From NCBI GenBank assembly GCA_900298995.1, contig OMIC01000008.1, positions 147,895-211,894 on the forward strand: a stretch of 64,000 bases of DNA. The letters are read 5' to 3'. The notes under the pieces were generated by a model, which saw only the letters and a program-made list of their open reading frames with translations, did not search any database and was not told the DNA's origin. Positions 33,229 to 42,219 of this stretch are shown here, in pieces. This DNA comes from Hyphomicrobiaceae bacterium. Lineage in GTDB: Bacteria > Pseudomonadota > Alphaproteobacteria > Rhizobiales > Aestuariivirgaceae. The position numbers and the translations under genes are program-made. Each line of letters starts with the position of its first letter. The stretch's first letter is position 1.

Positions 33229-33945
33229 ATGATAGCCAGCCGCGGGTTGAGGCCTCTCGCGCGCTGGCTTGCCACCCTGACGTTGTGCGGCGTCCTGCTG
33301 TGGCCCCTGCCGGCGGGTCAGGCTCAGGATCACGAAGTCGACCTTGCGCTGGTGCTCGCCATCGACTGCTCCTTCAGCGTCGACTCGCGTGAGTTTGCCT
33401 TGCAGATGCAGGGGATCAGCCGTGCCTTCATGAATGAGGAGGTGAAGGCCGCGATCGCGCAGGGCACGCGTCGGCGCATCGCGGTGGCAGCGGTTCTGTG
33501 GTCGGATGACCGCAATCAGATCACCGCCATACCCTGGACCGTGATTTCCAGCGGCGCGGATGCCGATTGGCTGGGGCTGGCGCTCATGGCGACAAGGCGC
33601 AGCCTTTCGGAGGGTGGCACCTCGATCTCAGCAGCGCTCGGCTATTCGGCCGCGCTTCTGTACCGGGCGCCGTCAGCCGAGCGCCGGGTCATCGACGTCT
33701 CTGCCGATGGGCGCAACAACAGCGGTCCAGCCGTGGCGCCGGTCCGCGACCTTCTGGTGGCCCAGGGAGTCACCATCAACGGGCTGGTCATTCTCAACGA
33801 GTGGCCGACGCTCGACAGCTATTTCGAGGCCAACGTGGCCGGCGGGCCCGATCATTTCGTCATCCCAGCCCCGGACTATGACGCCTATGGCGAGGCGATC
33901 CTGCGCAAGCTGCTGCGCGAGATCAGTGGGCCTCAGATCATGTGA
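33229..33945 (+). CDS. DUF1194 protein, von Willebrand factor A-like, exported
   Basis: A 238-residue protein with a signal peptide (about residues 1-33, ending GQAQ). The family core begins VDLALVLAIDCSFSVDSREF, a VWA-type opening where the metal-site DxSxS reads DCSFS, and continues IAVAAVLWSDDRNQITAIPW and GGTSISAALGYSAAL. Most of the MIDAS residues seem kept, so it may bind a divalent ion and a protein partner. The function is unknown. It starts ten bases after the ABC ATPase stop and is probably on the same transcript. Confidence 0.82.
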   Translation: MIASRGLRPLARWLATLTLCGVLLWPLPAGQAQDHEVDLALVLAIDCSFSVDSREFALQMQGISRAFMNEEVKAAIAQGTRRRIAVAAVLWSDDRNQITAIPWTVISSGADADWLGLALMATRRSLSEGGTSISAALGYSAALLYRAPSAERRVIDVSADGRNNSGPAVAPVRDLLVAQGVTINGLVILNEWPTLDSYFEANVAGGPDHFVIPAPDYDAYGEAILRKLLREISGPQIM

Positions 33946-33990
33946 ACGGCACTGTTCCAATCGAGCCAGATGTTGCTATGACATGTTTCC

Positions 33991-34611
33991 GTGAATGATG
34001 AACTCCATGATACTGCGCGCTGGCTGATCGGCGCCGTGGCCCGTGGCCTGAACCAGAGGCCGAGCGAAGGTGTGAGCGAGGTGCTGGCGCGGCTGGACTC
34101 GCAGGATCTGAGCGCGGATGTCTTCCGGGAACCTGAACCGAGACTGCTTCCAGTGCTCCGCCATCTGCCACACTGCATCGGCGAGGCCATGCTCGTTGAT
34201 CCCGATCTTGCCGCCGCCCTGGCCGCCATCGAGGAGGCCTTGCAGTGGCGTCAGTCCGCCTCCTACACCGATGCGCTGCTGGGTGAGGGTTTCACACAGA
34301 ATTATGGCTGGGCCGAGATCATCGGACCCAACGGTTTCTATCCCGGCGATGATTTTCTCCTCGGGGTTCTCATGCTGGGCCCCGGACGGCATTACCGCGA
34401 TCACTATCATCCGGCGCCGGAGCTCTATTGGCCGCTGACCTCCGCCAGCCTGTGGAGCCGCGACAGCGGGCCTTTCGTTGAATGGCCGCAGGGCGGAACC
34501 ATCTGGCATCCGCCGATGACCCTTCATGCCACCCGCACCGGGGAAATGCCGCTGCTCGCTCTGTGGAGCTGGACGCGCGACACCGCGACGCCCGCGAAGC
34601 TCCTCGCATGA
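33991..34611 (+). CDS. DMSP lyase-like cupin (DddQ family)
   Basis: A 206-residue protein with an N-terminal helical region and a C-terminal cupin. The metal ligands follow the DddQ pattern: HYHPAPELY (H138, H140, E144, Y146) and a last His in TLHATRTG (H179), with PLTSASLW and WHPPM in between. DddQ-type enzymes cleave dimethylsulfoniopropionate to dimethyl sulfide and acrylate, although several relatives do so poorly and may have another substrate. The start is GTG 33991. Its TGA overlaps the start of the hydrolase gene (ATGA), so the pair is coupled. Whether the substrate is DMSP here is an inference from family and the methylated-compound context. Confidence 0.75.
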   Translation: MNDELHDTARWLIGAVARGLNQRPSEGVSEVLARLDSQDLSADVFREPEPRLLPVLRHLPHCIGEAMLVDPDLAAALAAIEEALQWRQSASYTDALLGEGFTQNYGWAEIIGPNGFYPGDDFLLGVLMLGPGRHYRDHYHPAPELYWPLTSASLWSRDSGPFVEWPQGGTIWHPPMTLHATRTGEMPLLALWSWTRDTATPAKLLA

Positions 34612-35441
34612 TGAGTGCGCTGCGGCTGATCCTTGTCGCGGTGGTGGTGGCCTATCTGACCATCGTGCTGTTCATGTATGTGCAGCAGCGCAGCCTGCAA
34701 TATCTTCCGGCCCGTGCCGGGATACCACCCGGCGACGTGGGGCTCGACGGAGTCGTGGAGGAGCGCCTGGTGACGGCGGATGGCGAAACCATCGTGCTGT
34801 GGTCCGCCATGGCCCGCCGCGGCCAGCCCACAATCCTGTTCTTTCATGGCAATGCCGGCGAGTTGGCGGACCGCGCTCATCGCATGGCCTATTATCGTGA
34901 GCAGGGCTTTGGCGCAGTGTTTGTCTCCTACCGGGGCTTCGGCGCAAGTACGGGAACGCCCACCGAGCAGGGCCTCCTCGCCGATGCGACTGCCGCCTAT
35001 GACAGCCTGATTGCGCGCGGCATTCCGGCGCATGAAATCGCGCTGGTGGGCGAGTCACTGGGAACGGGTGTTGCCGTCCAGCTTGCCGCAAGCCGCCCCG
35101 TGGCGGCGGTGGCGCTCGAGGCGCCCTTCACGGCAGCCGTGGACGTTGGCGCTGGGCGTTACTGGTGGCTTCCGGTGCGTCTTCTCATGAAGGACCAGTT
35201 CCGCTCGCGCGATCACATCGCCTCGGTGAGAGTCCCGCTTCTCATCCAGCACGGTGATCAGGACCGCATTGTTCCGGTGGCGCAGGGACACGACCTCTTT
35301 GCGATGGCCAATGATCCGAAGCAACTGGTCATCATCGACGGGGCTGGCCACGACATCATTTCAGATGCAGGGGTGTGGGAGCGGGAGGTTGGATTTTTCC
35401 GGAGGGTGATGCACGTCCCTCAGGACGTGCCCCCCGGATAA
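34608..35441 (+). CDS. membrane-anchored alpha/beta hydrolase
   Basis: A 277-residue protein starting with one membrane helix (LRLILVAVVVAYLTIVLFMY), then an alpha/beta hydrolase fold facing the periplasm or membrane surface. The oxyanion motif is FFHGNAGE, the nucleophile elbow VGESLGTG, and the acid and base are in HGDQDRIVP and GAGHDIIS. It resembles the BEM46/YfhR-like hydrolases of unknown physiological substrate. It is coupled to the DddQ-like gene by ATGA at 34608-34611. A second in-frame ATG stands at 34611. Confidence 0.83.
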   Translation: MMSALRLILVAVVVAYLTIVLFMYVQQRSLQYLPARAGIPPGDVGLDGVVEERLVTADGETIVLWSAMARRGQPTILFFHGNAGELADRAHRMAYYREQGFGAVFVSYRGFGASTGTPTEQGLLADATAAYDSLIARGIPAHEIALVGESLGTGVAVQLAASRPVAAVALEAPFTAAVDVGAGRYWWLPVRLLMKDQFRSRDHIASVRVPLLIQHGDQDRIVPVAQGHDLFAMANDPKQLVIIDGAGHDIISDAGVWEREVGFFRRVMHVPQDVPPG

Positions 35442-35451
35442 GGCTGGCAGG

Positions 35452-35808
35452 TCAGAAGTTGTTAGGGTTGCCCTTGACAATCGTGCCTGTGCCGTCGTCC
35501 TTGCCGTCCTTGACCCAGGTCACCTGATCGCCGTCGATCTTGACCTGCCAGCACGCCTCCGGATCGGTGCCATATTGGAAGCACATGGTATCCGCATTGA
35601 CGCGCCACTTTCCGGAATAGTCCTTGCCCTTGATCACTCCATCCGCACCGTAGAACTCGGTGTAGGCGCCAGAAGCGATCATGCTACCCTGAACGGTATT
35701 GCCGGATATGGCCGCCGAGATCTGGTCGCCTGTGGCCATTCCGCCAGCCAACGCGGACCCAGTCAGGGCAAAAACTGACGTTACGGCAGCAATCATAAGT
35801 CTATTCAT
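35452..35808 (-). CDS. small exported protein of unknown function
   Basis: A 118-residue protein with a signal peptide (MNRLMIAAVTSVFALTGSALA, cleavage after residue 21). A beta-rich body has NTVQGSMIASGAYTEFYG, DYSGKWRV, MCFQYGTDPEACWQVKI and TGTIVKGNPNNF, with two cysteines that could form a disulfide. This resembles small lipocalin-like or DUF995-type periplasmic proteins, but I cannot name the family with confidence. A strong AGGAGGA ribosome site precedes the ATG. Confidence 0.72.
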   Translation of the reverse strand: MNRLMIAAVTSVFALTGSALAGGMATGDQISAAISGNTVQGSMIASGAYTEFYGADGVIKGKDYSGKWRVNADTMCFQYGTDPEACWQVKIDGDQVTWVKDGKDDGTGTIVKGNPNNF

Positions 35809-35861
35809 GGAACATCCTCCTGCTTTGCTCGGTTACGCCTGAGCAGGCCGCGAAGATCAGG

Positions 35862-36938
35862 TCAGGCTGTGATTGCCCTGATTTCTTTGAGGACGGCTAC
35901 TGTTTCGGATGGCGAGAGAGCGCCCATGCGCATGTCGACCCGCCAGGACTTGCCTCCCTCGACAACTGCATAGAGCCCTTTCTTCTTCTCGGCGGTATAG
36001 CCTTCGACCTCGGATGTGCAGGGAAAGGCAATGCCGATCGCGTCCTGATCCGGGGTGCGGCAGATCCAGCGGCAGCACTGGCCGCACTGGTCCGGGCGAT
36101 ATCGCATGTAGTCACTTGCGCCGCCGGGGTGCTTCATCAGCGCATGGGCAAAGCCATCCTTGTCGGCCCGCATGTCGATCATCATGGCCACTTCCGGGTC
36201 AAAGGCGAGATCGGGGCGCAGCACGTGGTGGATGGCAGGGTTGACCCCGAGCTCCTCGAGGAACTCGCGATAGCCGGGCTTGGGCGTGATATGCGCGGGG
36301 ATCGACTTGCGCACCCGCACGGCCTGCGGCGTGTAGGGTGCGGAATAGATGAGTTCGCCATTGTCCACGGGACGGAAATTGGCGTGGGCGAGATACATGA
36401 GATCCATCGGCGTCTTCTTCAGATTGTCCACCTGCAGCGACACGTCGAGCAAGGAGGAGTCCGCCTGAATCACGTAGCGGGATGTGGCGAGGTAGTGGTA
36501 GGAGAACGCCACGGTGTGCTCATAGGTGCCGATGACCGCACAGGTCTGCCGCGCCTCGTCCAGCTCGACAAAGCCCTTCTGGAACGGAGCAAGCGGAAGC
36601 TCGCCATGCAGAGGGTGCCGATCCGTGGGGCCGGGCGCGCCGATCGCCGTGGCGCCGCAGTGAATGAAGAAGGCGCCATAGGTTTCAAGATAGGCGCGGG
36701 TGGGTACAGGTTGCGTGAACATCGACTTCATGGTCAGGTCGCGGCCATCGAACATGCAGGACCAGATCTGGTGTCCTACGAAGGGCAGCACGACGATCTC
36801 GCCGCGGCGGCTCTTCACCCGGAGTGCGGCAATGCCGCTGTCATAGCGAAATGCCGAGACGTGGAACCCCGCTCCCTCGGCGATGCAGCGCTCCTTGTCG
36901 CCGAACTGGACGGATTGCAGGTCGAGTCTGATCGTCAT
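35862..36938 (-). CDS. DUF4432 family, aldose 1-epimerase-like
   Basis: A 358-residue protein of the galactose-mutarotase-like beta-sandwich class. The N-terminal half has GIAALRVKSRRGEIVVLPFVGHQIWSC and ETYGAFFIHCGATAIG; the middle has PLHGELPLAPF, the conserved HGE; the C-terminal part has HANFRPVDNGELIYSAPY. DUF4432 proteins are found near sugar-catabolic genes, but their reactions are mostly unknown. Cysteines cluster in YRPDQCGQCCRWICRTPD. It lies downstream of the amidase on the same strand, 48 bases away, and may be cotranscribed. No sugar kinase or transporter is nearby. Confidence 0.75.
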   Translation of the reverse strand: MTIRLDLQSVQFGDKERCIAEGAGFHVSAFRYDSGIAALRVKSRRGEIVVLPFVGHQIWSCMFDGRDLTMKSMFTQPVPTRAYLETYGAFFIHCGATAIGAPGPTDRHPLHGELPLAPFQKGFVELDEARQTCAVIGTYEHTVAFSYHYLATSRYVIQADSSLLDVSLQVDNLKKTPMDLMYLAHANFRPVDNGELIYSAPYTPQAVRVRKSIPAHITPKPGYREFLEELGVNPAIHHVLRPDLAFDPEVAMMIDMRADKDGFAHALMKHPGGASDYMRYRPDQCGQCCRWICRTPDQDAIGIAFPCTSEVEGYTAEKKKGLYAVVEGGKSWRVDMRMGALSPSETVAVLKEIRAITA

Positions 36939-36986
36939 GGTCTGTTCCTCAGCGATGGGGCGTTGGTGTCATTGGATGTGGGGTGA

Positions 36987-38444
36987 TCAGTAGCCGGGAG
37001 GCGGGATGAAGCCGCCATATTCCTTCTCCAGAAGCTCCGCAAAACGGATCGAGGTGAAATCGCCGTATTGACGCGCGATGATCTGCACGCCCGCCGGAAG
37101 CCCGTCCGGCGTCAGGCCCATCGGTGCGACGGTGGACGGCAGATAGAAGCAGCCGGAATAGCCCGCCCAGAACAGCTGGTCGGTGGTGGCGACGCGCTTG
37201 CCGTTGACCGAGATCTTGCGCTCATGCCGCTCGCCCTGATGATCATGCGGGAAGGCCGCCGAGGCGGCCGGCGGGCAGATCATCACGTCCCAATCGTCGA
37301 AGAACTGGTCCCAGAGAAGCCGCATCTGGTGGCGGCGCTCGTTGAATTTGAGCCAGTCCCGATGCGAGAGCACATAGGCGCGCAGCATCTTGGTGAGATA
37401 GCTGTCGTCGCGCGGATCCGCGGCGGCGACCTTCGCGCAATTGACGGAAAACTCTGCATCCGACTGGCGGCGGCTGGTGGCTGAGCGCAACAGCGCGATA
37501 TAGACATCCATGGCTTCCTTCGTCGAGAAGGCGGGCCTTGCTGTGGTGGACAGCTTCTTCACGCGCTTGCCGAGAAACTGGGTAAGCCAGCCAAGGAGAT
37601 CCTGAACCGGGAGGTCCACTTCGGACTGCGCATCCGTCATCATCACGGCAACGCGGAACTCGCTGAGGGATTTCTGCGCGGCAGAAGGAAGTGCAAGACG
37701 GAAACCACGCGCCTCCGGACCAACGGGCCCGGCAAGAATTCGCATCATCGTGGCAAGGTCGCGGGCCGAGCGGGCAAGAGGTCCGGCAACCGTGATGTCG
37801 CCTGGTTGGACCATGCCGGGCAGGAGATGTCCCTTGTAGGGGACAACGCCATAGGTGGGCTTGTGGCCATAAACGCCGCAATAATGGGCCGGATTGCGGA
37901 TCGATGCGCCGATGTCGGACCCGATCTCCAGTGCCGTCATGCCGGTGGCCAGCGCTGCTGCCGAACCACCCGATGAGCCTCCCGGCGCGCGCGACAGGTC
38001 CCAGGGGTTGTTGGTGGTGCCATAGATGGCGTTGTAGCTCTGCCAGTCGGCCAGCATGAGCGGTACGTTGGTCTTGCCATAGATGACGGCGCCGGCACCC
38101 GTCAGCCGACTGATCGCCTCGGCATCGGTTGAGGCGATATTGTCACGGAAGCGTGGCTCGCCCCAGGTGGATGGCGTTCCGGCCCAGTCGAAACTCTCCT
38201 TTGCGGTCATCGGCACGCCGTCGAAGGGGCCCCTGGGTGTCCCGGCCCTGAGCCGCCGGTCCGCTGCGGCAGCTGCCTTGCGCGCGCGTGCGATATCGCT
38301 CACCACAATTGCGTTGATGGCGCCATTGTGCCGCTCATGCTGGGCAAGGCAGACGTTCAGAAGCTCCACCGCCCCGACCTTGCGGGCGCGCAGGAGCCGG
38401 CCCAGTTCAGTGGCGGAACGAAAATGCAGTGCAAGACCCGGCAT
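36987..38444 (-). CDS. amidase-signature family amidase
   Basis: A 485-residue hydrolase with the Ser-cisSer-Lys triad of the amidase signature family. The lysine is in VIYGKTNVPLML and the serines are in PGGSSGGSAAALATGMTALEIGSDIGASIRNPA; the family GSD and GVYGHKPT stretches follow. The N-terminal region has DGVPMTAKESFDWAG. The C-terminal half varies and cannot indicate the substrate; it is not a GatA, since no gatB or gatC is present. In this context it may hydrolyse an amide such as an N-acyl or creatine-related compound, but that is speculation. It is divergent from the EamA transporter, with 95 bases between starts. Confidence 0.87.
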   Translation of the reverse strand: MPGLALHFRSATELGRLLRARKVGAVELLNVCLAQHERHNGAINAIVVSDIARARKAAAAADRRLRAGTPRGPFDGVPMTAKESFDWAGTPSTWGEPRFRDNIASTDAEAISRLTGAGAVIYGKTNVPLMLADWQSYNAIYGTTNNPWDLSRAPGGSSGGSAAALATGMTALEIGSDIGASIRNPAHYCGVYGHKPTYGVVPYKGHLLPGMVQPGDITVAGPLARSARDLATMMRILAGPVGPEARGFRLALPSAAQKSLSEFRVAVMMTDAQSEVDLPVQDLLGWLTQFLGKRVKKLSTTARPAFSTKEAMDVYIALLRSATSRRQSDAEFSVNCAKVAAADPRDDSYLTKMLRAYVLSHRDWLKFNERRHQMRLLWDQFFDDWDVMICPPAASAAFPHDHQGERHERKISVNGKRVATTDQLFWAGYSGCFYLPSTVAPMGLTPDGLPAGVQIIARQYGDFTSIRFAELLEKEYGGFIPPPGY

Positions 38445-38539
38445 CGGATACCCCCTATCCTGTGGGCCAGACTAAACCTGCATGCCAGAACTGCAAAGCC
38501 CCTGCTGACGGGCTGTTCCCCAGCGTATAGACAGTTGCC

Positions 38540-39460
38540 ATGGACCGCCGCAGCCTCATCATCGGTTATCTGCTTGTTGCCGTGGGCTCAGCGCTGTTTT
38601 CCTCCAAGGCGATCTTCGCGAAGCTCGCCTATCTCGAGCGCCATGACGCGCTGCTCATCCTGGCCTGGCGCATGCTGTTTGCGTTGCCCCTGTTTCTGGC
38701 TGTCGGCGTCTTCGAGATCCTCCGCCGCAGGCGGCATGGACGGCCCATGCCCCGGCGTGCAGCCTTTCTGTGGGCCATCGGGATTGGACTTGTCGGCTAC
38801 TATCTTGCCATGATCCTCGATTTCAGCGGGCTGCTCTATGTCACAGCACAGTTGGAGCGGCTGGCGTTGTTCACTTACCCGATCTTTCTCATCTTCATCG
38901 GGGCGGCGCTGTTCGGCATGCGGCTGACAGCCTCGTCCGTCATCGCGGCCCTCATCACCTATCTGGGGCTGGCCACGGTGTTTGTGTCGGACTTCGCCAT
39001 CGGCGGTTCCAATGTCCTTCTGGGAACGGCGCTGGTGCTCGGCTCGGCAGTTGCCTTCGCCATCTATCAATTGGTCGCCAAGCGCTATATCGGTGAAATG
39101 GGCGTTGCGCTGTTTACATCCGTGGCGCTCTCCGCCGCCTCGGTTACAACCCTGCTTCATGTCTATCTGGTGCGCGGCCACATCGATACGTCAATGTCGG
39201 CGCATTACTTCCTGCTGGCGGCAGGGATCGGGATTCTGGCCACGGTGATCCCATCCTATTTCGTCAATGCCGGAATGGCCCGTATCGGCGCTGCTTCGAC
39301 CGCCATCATCTCCAATGTCTCGCCGTTGCTGACCATCTATTTCGCAGTGCTGCTGCTGGGAGAGGATTTCACCTTTGCCCATGCCGTGGGCACGGCGCTC
39401 GTGGTGGGTGGTGTCGGCTATCACACCTGGCGTGAATTGAAGAGACCAGCGGCAGTCTAG
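38540..39460 (+). CDS. EamA-type transporter (DMT superfamily)
   Basis: A 306-residue membrane protein with ten hydrophobic segments in two repeats. It opens IGYLLVAVGSALFSSKAIFAKLAYLERHDALL, a usual EamA start, and the second repeat has FALYQ-like AFAIYQLVAKRYIGE and a late conserved LLGEDFTFAHAVG. Substrate unknown. It is divergent from the amidase, and 49 bases upstream of the Rieske oxygenase on the same strand, so it may transport a substrate or product of either. Confidence 0.82.
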   Translation: MDRRSLIIGYLLVAVGSALFSSKAIFAKLAYLERHDALLILAWRMLFALPLFLAVGVFEILRRRRHGRPMPRRAAFLWAIGIGLVGYYLAMILDFSGLLYVTAQLERLALFTYPIFLIFIGAALFGMRLTASSVIAALITYLGLATVFVSDFAIGGSNVLLGTALVLGSAVAFAIYQLVAKRYIGEMGVALFTSVALSAASVTTLLHVYLVRGHIDTSMSAHYFLLAAGIGILATVIPSYFVNAGMARIGAASTAIISNVSPLLTIYFAVLLLGEDFTFAHAVGTALVVGGVGYHTWRELKRPAAV

Positions 39461-39509
39461 GGCTCGCATCCCTTCACATTCGTCATGTTTTCTGATTTCC
39501 TGCCTTCGC

Positions 39510-40637
39510 ATGACCGTCCATCCCTTGTCTCCCCGACTCGATCACTGCCCGGCCAGCCTGCCGCGCGGGGCCTATCTCGATCTGGACTGGTTCACGCGCG
39601 AAATGGGCGCGGTGTTTGCCGCCGAGTGGGTTTGCGCCGGGCGATTTGCCGATTTCCCGCGCGGCATGCTGCGCCGGGTGCAGCTTGGCTCCGCTTCTGT
39701 TCTGGTGAGCCACGGTGAAGCCGGGCTTTCTGCTTTTCACAATGTTTGTCGACACCGCGGTGCAGAGCTCTGTGCGCTGGACCGTCCGGTGGGCAAGCTC
39801 ATCACCTGTCCCTATCATGCCTGGTCCTACCGGGCAGCCGATGGCGTACTTGTCGCCACGGGGCCGGCACAGCCCACGGAAGACTTCGACCGGACGGACC
39901 ATGGCCTGTTGCCACTGGCGCTGCAGGTCTGGCAGGGCTTTGTCTTCCTCAACGCGAGCGCCGCACCGCGCCCGCTTGCCGCTGATGTACCGCTGTCGAC
40001 GCTGGACAATTGGCCCATCGCAGACCTCACAACCGGTCACCGCTGGGAAAAGGAACTTGCTTGCAACTGGAAGGTGTTCTGGGAGAATTATTCCGAGTGC
40101 CTGCATTGCCCGGGCATTCACCCGGAATTGTGCGAGATGGTGCCGGTCTATGGCGAGGGCATCATGGGCCCATCCGAGGCCCTGGGCTGGACACCGGAGC
40201 AGCCCGCCCGCCGCAATCTCCGGGAGGGCGCCGAAAGCTGGACGCCCGATGGCAAGCCCTGCGGCCCGGCGTTTTCGGAGCTCACGGCCGAAGAGCGCGC
40301 GCGCGGCTACAGTTTCGTGACCATCTGGCCATCGCTCTATGTGGTGGCGCATGTCGACTATGTGCGCGCGGTTCGCATCCAGCCTCTCGCACCGCAGCGC
40401 ACCCGGCTCGTTGCCGAATGGTACTTCCCGGACGCTACGCTGGCACAGCCGGGTTTTGATGCCGCGCAAGTTGCGAGCTTTGCGCGGACGGTGTTGACGC
40501 AGGATGGCGAGGCCGCCGAGATGAACCAGCGCGGTCTGGCGTCACCTGCCTTCACGCGCGGACGGTTGATGCCGGAGGAATATGAAATCCACCGCTTCCA
40601 CCGCTGGCTCCTGAGGGCAATGGACAGGGCGGCCTGA
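39510..40637 (+). CDS. Rieske non-haem iron oxygenase, alpha subunit (betaine-demethylase-like)
   Basis: A 375-residue oxygenase. The Rieske 2Fe-2S ligands are in CRHRGAELC (C80, H82) and CPYHAWSY (C100, H103). The catalytic iron site is in NWKVFWENYSECLHCPGIHPE (E192, H199, H204). The family includes glycine-betaine and stachydrine demethylases, carnitine oxygenase and others acting on quaternary amines; the ENYxECxHC spacing fits that branch. Formaldehyde and a less-methylated amine would be the products. No reductase (GbcB-like) gene is adjacent, so the electron donor is encoded elsewhere. It converges on the MttB-family gene, whose stop lies nine bases away. Confidence 0.82.
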   Translation: MTVHPLSPRLDHCPASLPRGAYLDLDWFTREMGAVFAAEWVCAGRFADFPRGMLRRVQLGSASVLVSHGEAGLSAFHNVCRHRGAELCALDRPVGKLITCPYHAWSYRAADGVLVATGPAQPTEDFDRTDHGLLPLALQVWQGFVFLNASAAPRPLAADVPLSTLDNWPIADLTTGHRWEKELACNWKVFWENYSECLHCPGIHPELCEMVPVYGEGIMGPSEALGWTPEQPARRNLREGAESWTPDGKPCGPAFSELTAEERARGYSFVTIWPSLYVVAHVDYVRAVRIQPLAPQRTRLVAEWYFPDATLAQPGFDAAQVASFARTVLTQDGEAAEMNQRGLASPAFTRGRLMPEEYEIHRFHRWLLRAMDRAA

Positions 40638-40646
40638 GCCTGGCCG

Positions 40647-42209
40647 TCAGCTCACCGTATCAGGCAGGACCGCCTTGCGGCGCGCCATGAAATCCTGCAG
40701 GGCCTCGTCGATGCCTTCATCAAGGGCAGGTGCCTGATAGTCGCTGAGCATCTGCTTCCATCGGACATTGGCCCGCTGCACTATGTCCTTGCCGCCATCA
40801 TCGCGCCACTGCTCGAAAGAGTTGTTGTCAGCCAGCTGTGAGCGCCAGAAGGCGGTTTCGAAATTGGCCTGGGTATGTGCGCAACCGAGGAAATGCGCGC
40901 CTGGTCCCACTTCGCGGATGGCGTCCATGGCCTGGCCATTCTCGGAGAAATCCACGCCGGTGGCGAATTTCTGGAACATGGCGAGCTGGTCGGCATCCAT
41001 GATCAGCTTCTCGTAGCCGGAGGACAGTCCGCCTTCGAGCCAGCCTGCGGCATGCAGGCAGAAGTTGACCCCCGCGAGCAGCGTTGGCCACATGGTGTTG
41101 GCACTCTCATAGGCGGCCTGGGCATCGGGGATCTTGGAACCGCACAGGCTGCCGCCCGAGCGGAAGGGAACGCCCATCCGGCGGGCGAGCTGGGCGGCAC
41201 CCAGCGTGATGTGCGCAGGTTCCGGTGTTCCGAAGGTGGGAGCGCCCGACTGCATCGACATTGAGGCAGCGAAGGTGCCGAACACCACGGGAGCGCCGGG
41301 CCGGCAGAGCTGGGTGAAGGCGATACCGACGGAGGCCTCGGCCAGGATCTGCGTGAGGGTTCCGACCGCAGTCGTGGGCGACATCGCCCCCGCCACGATG
41401 AAGGGCGAGATCACGGTCGCCTGGTTGGCGCGGGCATAGACCTTGAGTGCGCCGAGCATCACGCCATCCCAGACCATGGGTGAATTGGCGTTGATCAGGC
41501 TGGTCATCACGCAGTTCTGGTCGACGAATTCCTTGCCGAAAACCATTTCGGCCATGGCCACCGAGTCAGCGGCGCGTTCGCCCGCCGTCACCGACCCCAT
41601 GAACGGCTTGTCGGAATATTTGATGTGGCTGTAGACCATGTCGAGATGGCGCTTGGCCACCGGAATGTCGACCGGCTCGCACAGCGTGCCGCCGGCATGA
41701 TGCAAGCTCGGCAGCATGTAGACGAGCTTGGCGAAGTTTCGGAAATCCTCGATGGTGGCGTAGCGGCGGCCTTCATCCAGGTTGCGGATGAAGGGTGGGC
41801 CGTAGACCGGCGCGAAGACCGTGCTGTTGCCGCCGATGGTCACATTGTTGGCCGGATTTCTCGCATGCTGTACATATTCGCGCGGCGCCGTCTTGATGAG
41901 CGAACGCACCAGTCCCCGTGGAAAGCGCACCCGGGTGCCGGTTGCATCGGCGCCCGCTGCCTTCCACATGGCGACGGCTTCGTCATCCTCGTAGAAGTTG
42001 AGGCCCACTTCCTGAAGCACGGTTTCGGCATTGTGCTCGATCAGTTCGAGTTGCTCGTCGGTGAAGGGTTCATAGGTCCGGATGGCGCGCCGGATGAAGC
42101 CCGCCTGCCGGACAGTCGTGGAGGTGCGGGCAGCACGGCGGGCATCGGCGCCGCCGCCACGCGCACGGCGTCCGGCAGGGGAGGCGGAAGCGGTCTGAAC
42201 GTCGGTCAT
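40647..42209 (-). CDS. trimethylamine methyltransferase (MttB) superfamily protein, non-pyrrolysine type
   Basis: A 520-residue TIM-barrel protein of the MttB superfamily, with a basic, alanine-rich start and then the MttB core from RRAIRTYEPFTDEQLELIE onwards. Features include HAGGTLCEPVDIPVAKRHLD, VMTSLINANSPMVWDG, GTFAASMSMQSGAPTFGTPE and LHAAGWLEGGLSSGYEK. There is no internal amber codon, so it belongs to the pyrrolysine-free group, some of which demethylate glycine betaine, proline betaine or carnitine by passing methyl to a corrinoid protein. No corrinoid protein gene is close. I start it at ATG 42209; an ATG at 42365 adds a region without similarity. It lies tail-to-tail with the Rieske gene, so both may act on methylated amines. 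Confidence 0.86.
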   Translation of the reverse strand: MTDVQTASASPAGRRARGGGADARRAARTSTTVRQAGFIRRAIRTYEPFTDEQLELIEHNAETVLQEVGLNFYEDDEAVAMWKAAGADATGTRVRFPRGLVRSLIKTAPREYVQHARNPANNVTIGGNSTVFAPVYGPPFIRNLDEGRRYATIEDFRNFAKLVYMLPSLHHAGGTLCEPVDIPVAKRHLDMVYSHIKYSDKPFMGSVTAGERAADSVAMAEMVFGKEFVDQNCVMTSLINANSPMVWDGVMLGALKVYARANQATVISPFIVAGAMSPTTAVGTLTQILAEASVGIAFTQLCRPGAPVVFGTFAASMSMQSGAPTFGTPEPAHITLGAAQLARRMGVPFRSGGSLCGSKIPDAQAAYESANTMWPTLLAGVNFCLHAAGWLEGGLSSGYEKLIMDADQLAMFQKFATGVDFSENGQAMDAIREVGPGAHFLGCAHTQANFETAFWRSQLADNNSFEQWRDDGGKDIVQRANVRWKQMLSDYQAPALDEGIDEALQDFMARRKAVLPDTVS

Positions 42210-42219
42210 GGGCCAGCCT

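Noticed and set aside
36987..38444. Glutamyl-tRNA(Gln) amidotransferase subunit A
   Set aside because: No gatB or gatC adjacent, and the C-terminal half does not look like GatA; general amidase is the safer call.
40647..42209. Pyrrolysine use in the MttB-like gene
   Set aside because: There is no in-frame TAG within the gene; it belongs to the pyrrolysine-free group.
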